From Tubulanus polymorphus (taxonomy: Eukaryota > Nemertea > Palaeonemertea > Tubulaniformes > Tubulanidae), in NCBI RefSeq assembly GCF_964204645.1, contig NC_134026.1, positions 26,740,650 through 26,804,649 of the forward strand: a stretch of DNA of 64,000 nucleotides, read 5' to 3'. The position numbers and the translations under genes were made by a program. Under the pieces are notes generated by a model, which searched no databases, was not told the origin of the DNA, and was given only the letters and a program-made list of their open reading frames with translations. Below, piece after piece: positions 15,162 to 35,493 of the stretch. The stretch's first letter is position 1. Every line of letters begins with the position of its first letter.

Positions 15162-15249
15162 GCATAAGAAAAATCCATCAATTGTCATTCATATATATAT
15201 TAAGTGTATAATAAGTTGTAAGCTTATTTATTTCTATACCAATTCAAGT

Positions 15250-16217
15250 ATGGAAGACTTCGATGAATTGCAATTACGGGTTCAAAAAGGGCGTGAAAAG
15301 TTGAGTATAATAAGAGAATCAATCAATAGATGGAAATTGAATAATGCAGAAATTGAAAAACAAATTGTGCTTATTCCCGAGGACGAGAACGAATGGAAAG
15401 CTAGGTGAAACATAATTCTGTGCATGTCACGGTTTCTTTTTGAAGTTCAATAACTGTGGTTTGACTTTTGTTTGTAAATGAAGGTATGCAAATCAGTTGG
15501 AATATAATAACTTTCTACGAGATCAGTTGTCAACAGTAGATGAACTGATCAAAGAGGAAAGAAAACACATCAAAGAGCACGCTCCATCAAACTTCATAGA
15601 TCTCAACGATACGGAATTAAAGAAAGAAATAATCAGACTAAACAGGGAGAAAAACAGCTTGGAAAGTAATGGAAAATGATTCAGTAATATCTGGGGTTCA
15701 ATTCGCACAATGAAATAAACAATAATCATTAGATAGTTTCACATTACAATTTAAGGATATCTAATTCGTGTAAATTCTCAAAAATTACGTAAACATTTCA
15801 GGCCAATTAAAAGATTACGTTTGGCGAACAGATCAAGAATCGAAAACATTTCACAGAATCGACGAAAAACGTCGTGAGATGCTAATAGATGTTTCAACGG
15901 CCAGGCTTTCAGCATTCGAAAGCGAACTTAATGAAAGTTTAGAGGCTGAATCACGTGCTTTACGGAATATCGAGAGGAATTTCACGATAAAACACCAGCA
16001 TAATGCAAGCGTTGGTAGCGGCCAAGGTAGCAGTCGAAGAATGTCGATGCATCAGCAACCCGCAAATACCAGACGATCCAGTGTCACTGGTTACGCCGCC
16101 AGAGCACAAAAATACGGTTTACGTAATATTCCATCCCATAAAAGAATCTTCGATCCAAGTATGGGTCCGGTGAGACAAGAGGTGATGAAAACTCTCCCAA
16201 AATTGAAGAATGATTAA
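15250..16217 (+). CDS. Coiled-coil protein, unassigned
   Basis: Three exons: 15250-15404, 15484-15665 and 15802-16217. They total 753 nt (250 residues), with GT-AG introns and frame intact. The start MEDFDELQLRVQKGREKLSI leads into a charged, heptad-rich first half, predicted coiled coil to about residue 175 (for example EKNSLESQLKDYVWRTDQES and DVSTARLSAFESELNESLEA). The C-terminal part is basic and Ser-rich, ending in a compact, conserved-looking block, KYGLRNIPSHKRIFDPSMGP, then VRQEVMKTLPKLKND. I do not recognise an orthologue. A structural role such as a ciliary or centrosomal protein would fit but is a guess. The ATG is 88 bases from the upstream CTH ATG, divergent. Confidence 0.75.
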
Positions 16218-16900
16218 ATTGGTTGCAAAATCATCGATTTATTAAGAGTTTCATAAAATCAAGATCTATATATATATATATATTCTGATTGATAATATAT
16301 TTTTCATCTCAAGAATGCGTATACCGATACGTTTCTTCTCACATGGACTATAAAACGATTTAGAGTCCATCGTTTTCATAAGGAATCCTATTCGACTTAA
16401 CTCAATTATCTTGCCCCCCGAATTGCATAATCTACGTGAATGCATTCTTGTTATTTATCGCGTATTATGGCTTAGTGTAAATATATATAAGTTCCAGGAG
16501 ACATCAACCCAAGGAAACAATTTGCAGACTGCTTTGTATGACATGTTCCATTCAAACCAGTACTTCGTCTTAGTACCTGAAGTAGTTAAACGAAAAATAC
16601 GTCATAGCTATGATAAATTTAACCAACATTCAGGATATTATGAATACATGGCGATTACGAATGTCTTTTTGAAACATTAAATCGAAAAAAGCTTATCATT
16701 GGCTTGTACATGATATCTAGTCATCGTACATAATTCGATTAAAAAGCCATACACACGCTACCAAATTATGCCTGATTATTAAGTGCTAAATTCATATATA
16801 TATACAAAGCAAATGTCGTAGCAGTTAAAGTCAATTCTTTAGTGCTGAGTTATCCACCAGAAGCAGCAAACGAGTCTGTTTAAGCTTGGTTACGTGTAAG
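16218..16900. other. Convergent 3' flanks, coiled-coil gene / SrcA
   Basis: No gene supported. Holds an AT dinucleotide tract near 16267-16282. The ORF at 16411-16680 has no family resemblance. Confidence 0.5.
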
Positions 16901-19287
<2,387 letters not shown>

Positions 19288-22200
19288 TTTTAACGTTTCA
19301 TTCTAAAAGACCAAGTTGTTATCGTTGGTATACCCACAGAGAATTTTAAACAAGGTCTTATCGTCGGTATATACAACAGAGAATTTTCAATTTTGATTAA
19401 TCTTGTTCATGAGTCATATTTGGAGTTTTGTTGGCCTTTATCGCTACGAGGCATATGAAATGCTGTCTATCATGAATAAACCCGGTAGTTCAATTAAACT
19501 CTTCATGAATATAATGTCTGTGCGCCGTCTAAAATAAAAATTGTTCAATAGAATCGTGCATTTTGTGCAAGTAGCCATTTTTTTCTCAAAAAGTTATCCT
19601 TCTTAGAATAATGAATTTTCATACGAAAAATCTCAACTAACCAGTTTTTAGATTATTTGTTTGTCACTCGAAACTCAATATCACATATAAGTATACCAGT
19701 AAATTCATAGTAACGTATATTTCTGACCATCAAAGTGAAATCATAGTTTTCTAATATGAATTCTAATATGAAATCAAAGCAAAAAGCTGATTCATCCTTA
19801 TAAGATACTCATTACTTAGATCGGTCAATTCGATAGTGATTTTAAAACATGGTTTCGGAAACGCTTCGATCCATTTCCCACAATCTCAACTCGGCATCCG
19901 ATCAACACAACTGAGTTGCGTTTGAGTGAAGTCAAGTCGTCTGCACGTAGGCCTACCGTGAGAATGTGAACTTTAAACACGATGGAAAATAACTACTTGA
20001 TTGAAATTTGAATCGGCTGCGTTCTTCTTATTCGAAAGTTTTTTATTACTTCGATTGATTTTCCTCTTAAAGAGAGAATACGTTGTGATATTAGCAAGTT
20101 ACCGGAACTCACCTTCAGTTATAGCATATAATCATATAATGCACGCGCGGGCACAACATTTATAACGTATATATATCTTTACTTACAAAATTCCAACCAG
20201 GAACAAATAATTGAAAGCCAAAAAACTTCCTTGTTGCTGACCTAGATCTATACGAACCATAAAATTCAGTAATCTATATTTAAGGTTCAGCAGATTTGAT
20301 CAGACAAAGCTAAAAAAAAATACTTGTCGAAAAACATTTTCTAGCGAAAGGTGCATCCACTCCGTATAATTAGATATACCTGTATATAGTGTCTAAACAA
20401 AAGTTATAGTGTTGATTTTAATTCAATAATGGTGGTGAAGCAGAAACATGTTTGTTCAAGTCTAACGATGTTGTACTGGGTTTCCCCGATTCAAAACTGG
20501 TTTTCGCATTAACCTAGTACCCCTTCGGTCTTACATATCAAGGGATAAGGTTCCACCATGATTTTGATTACTCCCTCTGTTTATCTAAATGATTTAGTAC
20601 TATTCGCTCATCTGGGTATTGACGCCGAAGAAGAACGAAATCTTTTTTCAAAAGAATGAATGTCAGGTCGAGTCACCATTGGAGAAAATACGATGTAAAA
20701 GCGGAAAAAGGCACCGGAATTCACCAGAAATATAAGCTACAGGCACTACACAAAAGTGTATAAGTAAGTAATTATATTTATTGTAAAATTATGTTATATA
20801 AAATCTCAAATGCAAAATTTACAAAACAAAGGTTCTATAAGTGAAGTTCATACGCAATCACGATATTTTACTATTAGATGTTTCGTTTGTACTACAAACC
20901 CACACATGGTTTAACTAATTTAGACGCAAAATGCAGTAAAAATCCTAGTATGAACTTGCCAATTGTATATCGTACAAATAACCATCATGTTTTTAATGCA
21001 AACAGTCATTAACTAGATCAGTAGAAGATTCTTCTTGTCACCATAAAATGAAAAAGACCACTGAATAATGATCGTTAATATACATTGTCACTTAATGTTC
21101 CAGACTCAGGAGAGGTTTTTAAAATAAACTACTTTTAAGCATTGAGAAAAATTATAATGATTTACACGGAGACACAGTATTCACTACAACAATATATACA
21201 TCGTTTATATTATCCATGTTTTTACGAAGACATTTCACCCCAGCCACCAACATGCAATGTACGCTAAATTTCAAGCTGCAAGGATTTTCAGCAGACTGAA
21301 TCTATACAGGAAAGATTGAAATAAAAAAATATATTTAGGAGAATGTAAATCCTATTCAATATTTGTGCTGCTGTCACCTATTATGTAATGTCCAGTAATT
21401 TGGATAAATCCATTATAAAATACAAAACCAATATCAGAAAATGATTTACAAATGAAAAATTCGTAGTTTACAGAAGCGATTTTACATTCTTAGGCACATT
21501 TTCTGGTCCCATAAAAATGAATAAATGCCTCGTACATTGTCATTTATTTCTTGACCGATGACAATGATGTATGTATAGCATCCGATATCTATTCTCTAGT
21601 TTCTCACAAAATGATATCGAAGATCTGATTCTGATTCAAAATTGTCCTTTGAGATGAGAAATATATCATTATTGAAAACATATAAAAATCAAAGTCAGCA
21701 GAATAGAAGAACAACTTGCATCATTTCAAAAAGGAATCACAAAAGGTGTAGCTATATACAGACAGTCTACTAAATCAGTACACTGTCCTTCAACGAATCA
21801 AAATGCTGCTATCAAATACTGTTGAGTTTCATTAATCATTAAAAAAAACGAGAGTCAGGAATACCGGTATGTAAAGCTCCTTTCTTGTGTACATAGACTA
21901 TTCTATGTAAAATTTGGATCAAAAATGGTTACAAAATCATAAAAGAATAAAATCGTGCAACTACAATCTACAGCGCTCTACAAAAATTATCTACAAGTAA
22001 AATAAGATTTTTCTTCTGGTATCACTTACAATTAACAGCACCAATATTGATAATCTCATTTTCGTTGGTCAGTATCCGGCAGATTTTCTTCATAAAGGCC
22101 ATCTCCTCATAAAAATATCAATTGTAATTGATATTTCACATTCATTTTTATGTACACAATTATTACTAGATTGAAACATACCGGTAATTGACATTTGCTT

Positions 22201-22881
22201 GTCTTTTACCAAATTTGTTTGTTTATAGGTGTATTTCAACTGTTACTTTCAGTTATCAATTATCATCAATTACTAAGATTTCCCATTTGCAAACACAAAG
22301 AGCTATTTTGAACAATCATTGTATATTAAGAGGACAACATGTCAACAACTAACATTTCCTGCTACATGTATATTACTTTGAGTAAGGTACAGTAACTCAA
22401 AGAGTCCACTTCGAGTATTGTGAATTTTTTTTTCTTACAACATGTATATACTACTAGAGAAAAAGCACCAAAGATACATTTGACAGTGAAATAAAATATT
22501 CAGCACATTATGCCAATAACAGGTAACTCAGAAAGATAAGATGACCCATCTCATAATATCATACATTTTGTACATGTATTTACAGATTATCAATGGAACT
22601 CATAAAATTGCATAAATTACTTCTTAAAGTGAATGAAAATTAAAGATTAATCGAAACTAAATCGTTTTTAATGACTATCTGTAAAGCAAGGTAAAGCATG
22701 TCATATCATAAATATATTAACTTTGTGATAAGCCATCTGTATTATACCACAATATAATATTAAACTCAGGGTAACTCGGTATGTTATGTACATTATAGAT
22801 GATTTGATGATACGGTTTAAAGCATGATGAAAAACTTGCTCCGAAGAAATAAATATCTCAAAATTTATCGTGACGAGTTCA
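19288..22881. other. 3.6 kb AT-rich spacer between the two Src-like genes
   Basis: Holds the SrcA 5' flank and presumably the SrcB 3' UTR. No exon-like ORF, tRNA or clear terminal-repeat element was found. Two TACCGGTA palindromes lie near 21863 and 22181. Confidence 0.45.
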
Positions 22882-25709
<2,828 letters not shown>

Positions 25710-26756
25710 CTTTCTTCAATCTTTATACATGAATGTACAACAATTAAGTACAGCCTCTTTAATTTATCCTTTTATCTGCAACAGTGACTCATTCTAAAAA
25801 TGAATAAACAATCCACTACATGCAGTCTTGTGAATGCATACTGGCAAAACCAGTTTTGAGGATCGACATTACGAAAATCAAAATACCCTCAGTAATTATT
25901 ACTAAATAAATTAGTTTCTATGTGGTATTTAGTGCGATCGCCCGTTAAAAAAACTTCATTTTTCGATCTATGTACAATTTTGAGCTATTAATTTACGGCT
26001 TACGTCAAAGAGGTGAACAATCTAAGGGCTTCTGCAATCTAGGGAATGATTTATTACGAACGTTTTCGAGATATAACATGTTGAATCGTAGTACTTACTT
26101 AATAAACTTAAAAAGCAGGAAGTAAATCAGCCCAGATATTACTCTCGCTGTAAGGGTAAAGGAAAAGAAAAATATACCTCACTCATTAGAGCTTATACTC
26201 GATATGATAGTATTTAATATTGAATCGTTCTTATCCGATCTAATTAATGAGTAATTTCTTTGGAAATAATGTTAAATCTTGAAAACTGGATATTTTGTGA
26301 GGCTATTCTAATTCTGACGTAACCGCAAGATGGCGTTAATGTGCTGAAGCCATTTTCGTTCAGTTGGAGAGAATTTACGATTTTGGGAGTGTTTTTACCG
26401 GTTACTCGTCGGATAATGATATACTTACCTTGCCAGTAGGCTAATCGGTGAGTACAGTGAATCTAGTGATTTGAAATAATGTTACCTTTGCGTTGTGTGA
26501 GTGAGGCCTGGGGGGAAAATGTGCGAGAATTCGACCACACATCCCAGAAACCGAACCAGGCAGAAGCAGCCCACACAGTAACACACGACTACTACACTAC
26601 TGCTGACTGATTTGACTCTTTAGTTGCCCACTTTTTCAGACCGTCTTTAAGACTAATCAGCTGATGCCAGATAATATTCTATATATAGGGTTATATGCTA
26701 CAGACGTTTTACTTTCTCATTGCACTACCATTTTCTTCGATTTTCAGGTTTTTAAA
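25710..26756. promoter_or_regulatory. Head-to-head region between SrcB and the Src orthologue
   Basis: About 1 kb between divergent ATGs. A 3' splice site (ttttcag) ends at 26746, just before the plus-strand ATG, so the plus gene has at least one upstream non-coding exon. A candidate donor TCG|gtgagt lies near 26447-26449. No TATA box seen. Confidence 0.5.
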
Positions 26757-29198
<2,442 letters not shown>

Positions 29199-32100
29199 AT
29201 GAAGGTAATTCTTATACCGTATATCTCTTAATTTCTACTTTGTTTCTTGTCAACTATTTATTATTAACTATTTACTGCCAATTCTTGCTTGTATGCTGTT
29301 TGTGTTCATTTTGGTTTTCCAATTTCTCTTTTCAGGTCAGTTAATGTATGCTCAATGTGTTTAAACTTTTGTGCTGCTGGAGGATCAGTTTCAAGTTCTG
29401 CTGGACAATCAGTCATTGTTTGTATGTTGCGAATGTATCTGTATCTGTGATTTACTACTGTTTGTATGGAAAATGTGCTTCAATCTTTTGATGACAGTGT
29501 CCTTGACTACTTAAATGAACTGTGTGTCAAAAGTATCATGAACCTAGAATTTTGATTTCAAGAATTTTGATTGGATACAGAATTTTCAGCATGATGCTGC
29601 AAACTCGTTTGTCTTTTGTCCAGCAGCGGAAAGTGAATGTTTTATATTTGTCTACTAAACGTGAATGATACTGAAAAACTCCCCGGTAAAATTAGATTTA
29701 TTTTTGCAATGATTTTCTATGTTTTCTAAATGATGAGCAATTGCAGTACATTTCATTCATGATTCACGAACTAATTTTCAGTTCTAAAATATATAAAACT
29801 TTTTCACCGAGGAATTATTGTTGGTATGAATGATAGTCTGGTGAATTTTGAGCATTTTGAATCAGTTCAAAATCTTTACTCGAAGGCTTGAAATAAACAT
29901 TGATCTGTATATTCTAATATGTTTTTAAATGATTTTACTGTTTATAAGTTTAGAATAAGTGCTTAACGTTCATCTGAAGTGCTGGATAGCTAATTATTAT
30001 GGTATGATAAGTAAAATATCTCTGAAAGATAGTATTTATCCGTATCTGTTGTTTACCTTTGGCAACAGAGGCTCTTTCTAGTAGGATAAGTTTGTTCTAG
30101 CTGTATATATTATACATGTGATTCTACTGTCTACTCGATGATTCAGCGATGATAAAATGTAATCTTGTTACAATTATCTTTTATAACAATTTAATATAAG
30201 ATCTTGAACCGAAACGTCCAACGAAGTAGGATCATTCTCTTTTATCATACAATGTATGTGTATGAATGATAAACAATAAACTTGCTAACATTTTTCGTAG
30301 TTCTCCTCATGGGCTTAAAACGAATTCCACCTAGTGTAAGTTTCATACTGATAATCGGCAATTTGAATTTTTCCAGGGCTGTCCATAAGGTAAATACACA
30401 GCTCTTTGTTGAGGGTCCAAAAATGAATAGGCTGAGAGAGTTGCTGTATGTTATCACTATGAAGTAATAGAACGTAACTGCATGGAATTGGTTACATTAT
30501 TATTGAAATATTGTAATTTACTTCGGTAAGTTTGATGTACAGAGGTTGAGAGATTCACAAGAAAGTCGTGAATCGGCATTTCATATTATTGTATGCTCTA
30601 TGGACAGCTGTTTTGACAACTAGTATAGTACCTACATTGTACTTTATTGCCTGATATATTACAACGATTTGTGTTTTCTGCATAGAGTAATACAAAATTA
30701 AGATATAAATTTTAAGATTTGTAATTTGGCAATATAAATTTTGTGCGAATCTCAATTTGTCGATCACGGTGCCTGTTTAAAGCTTAGATAATTTATTGTA
30801 TAACAATTTTAAAGTGAATGATATAAAATACATAGTTATAGTTAATTAGTGTTTATTACCTTTGAATGAATTTATTAAAGCGCAGAAGAGACCCGATATT
30901 GCTTCTTTGCATAAAGGGTACATTATGAACCCTGTTTAGGTAACTGAATTTAGGACTGATTTATATAATATATTATATAGCTTATGTTTTATGGACTATG
31001 CTGGAAATATGTCTAAAACATACTAGTATTCTGTACCCTCTCTATATATACTGGACTGCTGCTGTGGCCAGTATTCTTTTTTGTTTCGTTTTCTGTTATT
31101 ACTGTTCAAAAGAGTATCATTTACTGAAAGAATTTTGTAGATAGGTGAGTATCATAAGAAAATGCGGTCAGTCAGACAAATTAAGGTAACCTTACTAGAG
31201 TTCTGAAAATATGTGTCTGCTACCGGTAATTATCAGTAAATTGAAAATTGCCATTCACTTCTAACCAAAAAAGAAAACCTGTTATCATTTCAATCAACAA
31301 CTTGTTGCATTTATTTATCATTTAGTTCGAAATCATTGATTCATGTAATATTGTGTAAATATCTCTAAATGTAGTAAACTTAATGAAAATAAGAATTACA
31401 TTACCTTTTCGATTCTACGAGACATGAACTGCACTTGTTAATGGAATTGATCATCATTACAGGGCTTAATGATACGTCTCAAGTTGGCGCTTGCATAATG
31501 TGGATTTACTTATAGAATACGAATGAAAACTCATTCTAGAAGTGAATCGTATTTGAATGAAATATTCTAAATGAATGAAGATAAATTTCCTCAGATGAAC
31601 AGATGCTTTCTCAGTTATCAGTAATAAGAGCTGTGATGCTGTGGTGCTTTGGGATAGCCTGATATTTCTGTGCAATAGAACGTTATTTAGGCAGACGTTT
31701 TGTTGTCTAATTTCGTGGAACTGCACACGTAATTGCGTGTGCATAAGATTTGTACAGGAAACATCGAGCCATTTTTTTTTGTTTAGTTTTTTTGCATGAA
31801 TTGTACTCGACAGATTTATGAAGAAATGGGTATTCCGCTAATTTTTAATTTCTGTATTTGCCGGGGAATGTGAGACATTCATCTGGAAAATTATCATGCA
31901 CGCAATTTTTTAATTTGTCGGGGTGACTGAAAAATTGAAAAATAAAATTCGTGTCTCTTCCAAAAAATAAATGACATGTGAATTGGACAGTGTCGTGTAT
32001 TGATGAAATTGACGAATAGTAATTATTATGTGTACAGTATTTTTTAAGTCCTTACTACATGTTTGCTTACTCTATGATGATGTAGATAAGTATATTGTAT

Positions 32101-32305
32101 TTTTATTTGCAGCCATACATCATCATCGATATGCTAAAAGATGATAAATGAAAATTAATAAAATTGATATCAATATTGAAAACTTCTGGTTTATCTTGAA
32201 TGACTTACATTGCACTTGTTTTTGTCCCCAAACTGGAGTTTTACCCTATCATGTTTTTCACAAAGTTTTATTGATAAAAAGATAGCAAATGGCATACCTG
32301 GTAGT
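29199..32305. other. 3' UTR of the Src orthologue and spacer
   Basis: AT-rich sequence without exon-like ORFs. AATAAA occurs at 29892-29897, and again near 30268, either of which could end the kinase transcript. No terminal-repeat element found. Confidence 0.45.
29892..29897 (+). terminator. Candidate poly(A) signal of the Src orthologue
   Basis: AATAAA about 690 bases after the stop codon. Confidence 0.35.
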
Positions 32306-34051
32306 ATGAAAGGTCAAAATTCTTATAGGAGAGTCACTTTTCGGAATGATATAGGCTCAAAGACAATGGCTTCGAAAGTAGCTATACCGGCTCCCTTTGT
32401 GACTGTTCCTACAGATATTTCGTATGGTAAACCAGGCCAATTATCAGAAGAACAAATCAAACATTATTTCGAGGAGGTAAGAAAAATAGAAACGATCGGT
32501 TGTATGTCAAAATGTATAGTATTATAGGTTTGGTGTTAATTTGGTACTTCGGGTTACTGCAGGGTTATGTCATCGTGCGCGACTACCTTACCCCAGATGA
32601 ATTAGAGCCGTGTAAACGAGGAATCGCCGAAATCGTTGATGGTTTGGCCAAAAAATTATTTAGACATGGAAAAATCAGCGGTTTGTATACACACAAAAAG
32701 CTTGAGCCATGTGAAAAAGTGCCATGAACTGATGTGACCAAACATTCTTCGCATTCACATTTTAGAATTACACGAAGAAGCTGGAGTATTCCATAGACTT
32801 ACACTGCTCGAGCAAGATTTCCCTGGGGCTTTTGCTCTAATCTTCAAAGCTGGTGAATTACATCAGGTATACGATTGAATTTACCACCCCTTACCCTACC
32901 TTATGTTTATATATGAGATGGGTTCAAATATCTCTTAGCCGTTTTGTATTTTCTATAGTCATTCCGAGATCTCTGGGAAAATGAGAAACTCCTCAACATG
33001 GTGGAACAGCTTATTGGACCGGAAGTTTCTGGGCATCCTGTTTGGAATCTTAGACCAAAGGTTCCACAAAATAGTGCAACAACGGTTCCGTGGCATCAAG
33101 GTTCGTGACAAATGTTAGTTAATCTCTTTATCTTTGACCCGACCATTTGTGTTTCAGTATCGTTTGAAATATCTAATACTTTCGTTTTCAGACTCAGCAT
33201 ATTTCAGTGAAGATTCGTACGGTCATCTTATTCCAACGACATGGATTCCTTTCCTTGATACTGATTCCCGCAATGGAGGCATGCAGGTTGAAGAATTCAT
33301 AATTTTTGAGCACATACTATGACTCTGTTTGAAACCTTATAAGTGCCGTTATTTTCGTATATTCATTAGGTTTTAAAACGAGGACACCAAAAAGGAATAG
33401 TTGTTGATCATACGTGTTGTTGGGAGGACACTTGGTACCTGGAAACATCCGAACAGGAAATGAAAGCAAACATTGACGCTAAGTTTCCTGATGATGTTAT
33501 CACTTGCGAAGTACCGTACGGTGGATTCCTGCTTTTCAATAACATTATACCCCATAGAAGGTAATATTGAGTAAGGTGTATCCGACTGTTTTTTTTTAAA
33601 GATTGTCAAATAATTTCTTGTCTCTTAGTCTTCCAAATAACTCAAATGATGTCCGTTGGAGTATTGACTTACGCTGGCAATCGCCAAAGAAGCCATGGGG
33701 CTTTTACAATATCCAAGAAGGAGCCGCTATGAGGGATAAAAATGGAAAGAAAATTGCAGTTGACTGGAAAAAATTCATGTCCGTTAACAGGAAAGAGGTT
33801 TGGCAACAAAGATACAATAAACAAATGGTGCGTAATCCAGCCAATCCCACGATGTGAATAGATAGCAAGTCTTTCAATACAAAACAATAAAGATAAATTA
33901 CGAACACAATAAAGTTCTTTATTTTCAGGTGGTATCATCAGAAGACGATCAATTTAGTACGATTGTAACTGGTCCTTGGATTGGAAGGTGGAAAATAAGT
34001 CACGAAAATCGCCATACGAATGCCTTTGAAAATTTTACGAAATCATCTTAA
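32306..34051 (+). CDS. Phytanoyl-CoA dioxygenase (PhyH) domain protein, Fe(II)/2-oxoglutarate oxygenase
   Basis: Eight exons: 32306-32476 (ATG 32306, or 32366 for MASKVAIPAP), 32563-32680, 32766-32866, 32959-33100, 33192-33286, 33370-33560, 33629-33837 less ten bases (true end 33827), and 33929-34051. From the second ATG this is 1080 nt (359 residues). The PhyH pattern starts at the helix LSEEQIKHYFEEGYVIVRDY. The iron ligands are in VPWHQDSAYF (HxD) and NIIPHRS (distal His), with an Arg for 2-oxoglutarate in RWSIDLRW. LKRGHQKGIVVDH precedes a long insert. It is not close to PHYH or PHYHD1 by eye. The substrate is unknown; many marine and microbial relatives act on small molecules. Soluble, no signal peptide seen. 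AATAAA at 34257. Confidence 0.9.
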
Positions 34052-35493
34052 GCCTCAAATCAGAAAGAAATCTTTGTTTTTGAGGCAACTGTATTTTGGA
34101 AATTATGTCCGCATCCCAAAATTTACTCTCATCGCTGAGTGCACTCTGTCTGTACGGATCATACTACATAAGATCTATGAATCTTCAAATCGATCATTAG
34201 ACGGGTTAAGGGCTTGACGACAAATTGACGCACATATAATCAAATGATAATTGTTCAATAAATCCTGTCAATAAGATGTATTTACTCAAGTCGTTGTTCA
34301 GAACGCCCTCCCTAGATGTGACAACCCTTGCGATCCATGCACCGGGTTGCGTCTGGGTGTATGGGGACTTCCCAGCCTCGAACCCGGAGTTTTGATATCG
34401 CTTTAGCGATCTCGATTGCTGAATGAGAGACGTCGATCTCACATCTTTTTGTGGAATGTGCTGATCATTGGTGTCCCAGGTTCGAACCCGATATCCAGAT
34501 AGACTTTGTTGTTTCTGTTAAAAACTAAATGCGTTTAATAAAGAATGGTTGATTTTCAAATCGTTTTTTTTTAAATCATCAAACGCAGTTATCAGTAGTT
34601 ATAATATTTCGTAGATGTTCCACTTTTGCTTGTCGACTCTTGGTCAGTGGCGAGTGTATTATGGGGATAGTCAGTGATAGTTGGAAATGAATGGTATCCC
34701 GTGCATATCGCCAACCGAAATCACTAGCCTTTCCTCCTAGATCGCCGAATTCAAATAGGATTTACCAGTGTCATCAATTTTCCTGCAGTCTTCATCTAGG
34801 ACACCATGCTTGATGCTGTATCAGTATTCGTCGGGTCCGTGCCGTCCGTCAGCGCGGCCACCAAATACGGACCAGAACTGGCGGTTCGCCCAACCTACGA
34901 GGACGGGATCGGGACTTCAGTGATGTCACGTGGGTTTTTCCAAGATCGAGGATCACAATGGCTACTTCCTGCCCGGTTGCCAGTCGTGAAAACAATTGCC
35001 AATTGCCCTCCCTGCATGCAAACGCCCGCAGGACCCTGCGATTTGGTGGAGTACTCCTTGACTGGTCATCTAGGCGAACGGTACCTACGGTTAGGGTGTT
35101 GTTGGAGCCTTCCTTTAAATGGGTTAGGATTAGCACTACATTCTGGTTTTGGACTAAAGATTGTGGGCTGTGATCCTCATTTTAGTAACTAAGTAAAATA
35201 CTATGTATAGAAACAATACAAAACAATAAAGACAAACAATAAGAGCAAGCAACTGACAATTGACATGTCCCTCCTCCAGAACTCAATAAAAATGAACTTG
35301 ACATACATTTTTTTATCAGGCATACATGTCATGTGCTTCTATTATTCTATGTATGCTTTATCTATAACGACTGAATCAATTATGTGACATATGTGACAAC
35401 TACAAGCAAGAACTGGACGTTCAAAGGCTTTGACGAGATAGGATACTGCAAGAATTCCTCAATCGACGATAGTATAGTTATTAAATCAGGACG
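34052..35493. other. Spacer with repeat-like, higher-GC segment
   Basis: An AATAAA at 34257-34262 ends the PhyH transcript. Around 34300-34500 are two tRNA B-box-like strings, CCTCGAACCC and GGTTCGAACCC. From about 34800 to 35180 the sequence is clearly richer in G+C than its surroundings and looks like a dispersed repeat; its ORFs on both strands resemble nothing known. Confidence 0.45.
34257..34262 (+). terminator. Poly(A) signal AATAAA of the PhyH gene
   Basis: AATAAA about 205 bases past the stop at 34051. Confidence 0.5.

Noticed and set aside
16411-16680. 90-codon ORF between the coiled-coil gene and SrcA
   Set aside because: No start context, no splice logic and no recognised motif.
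34806-35192. 128-codon plus-strand ORF
   Set aside because: An equally long ORF exists on the other strand, composition is repeat-like, and there are no splice sites or homology.
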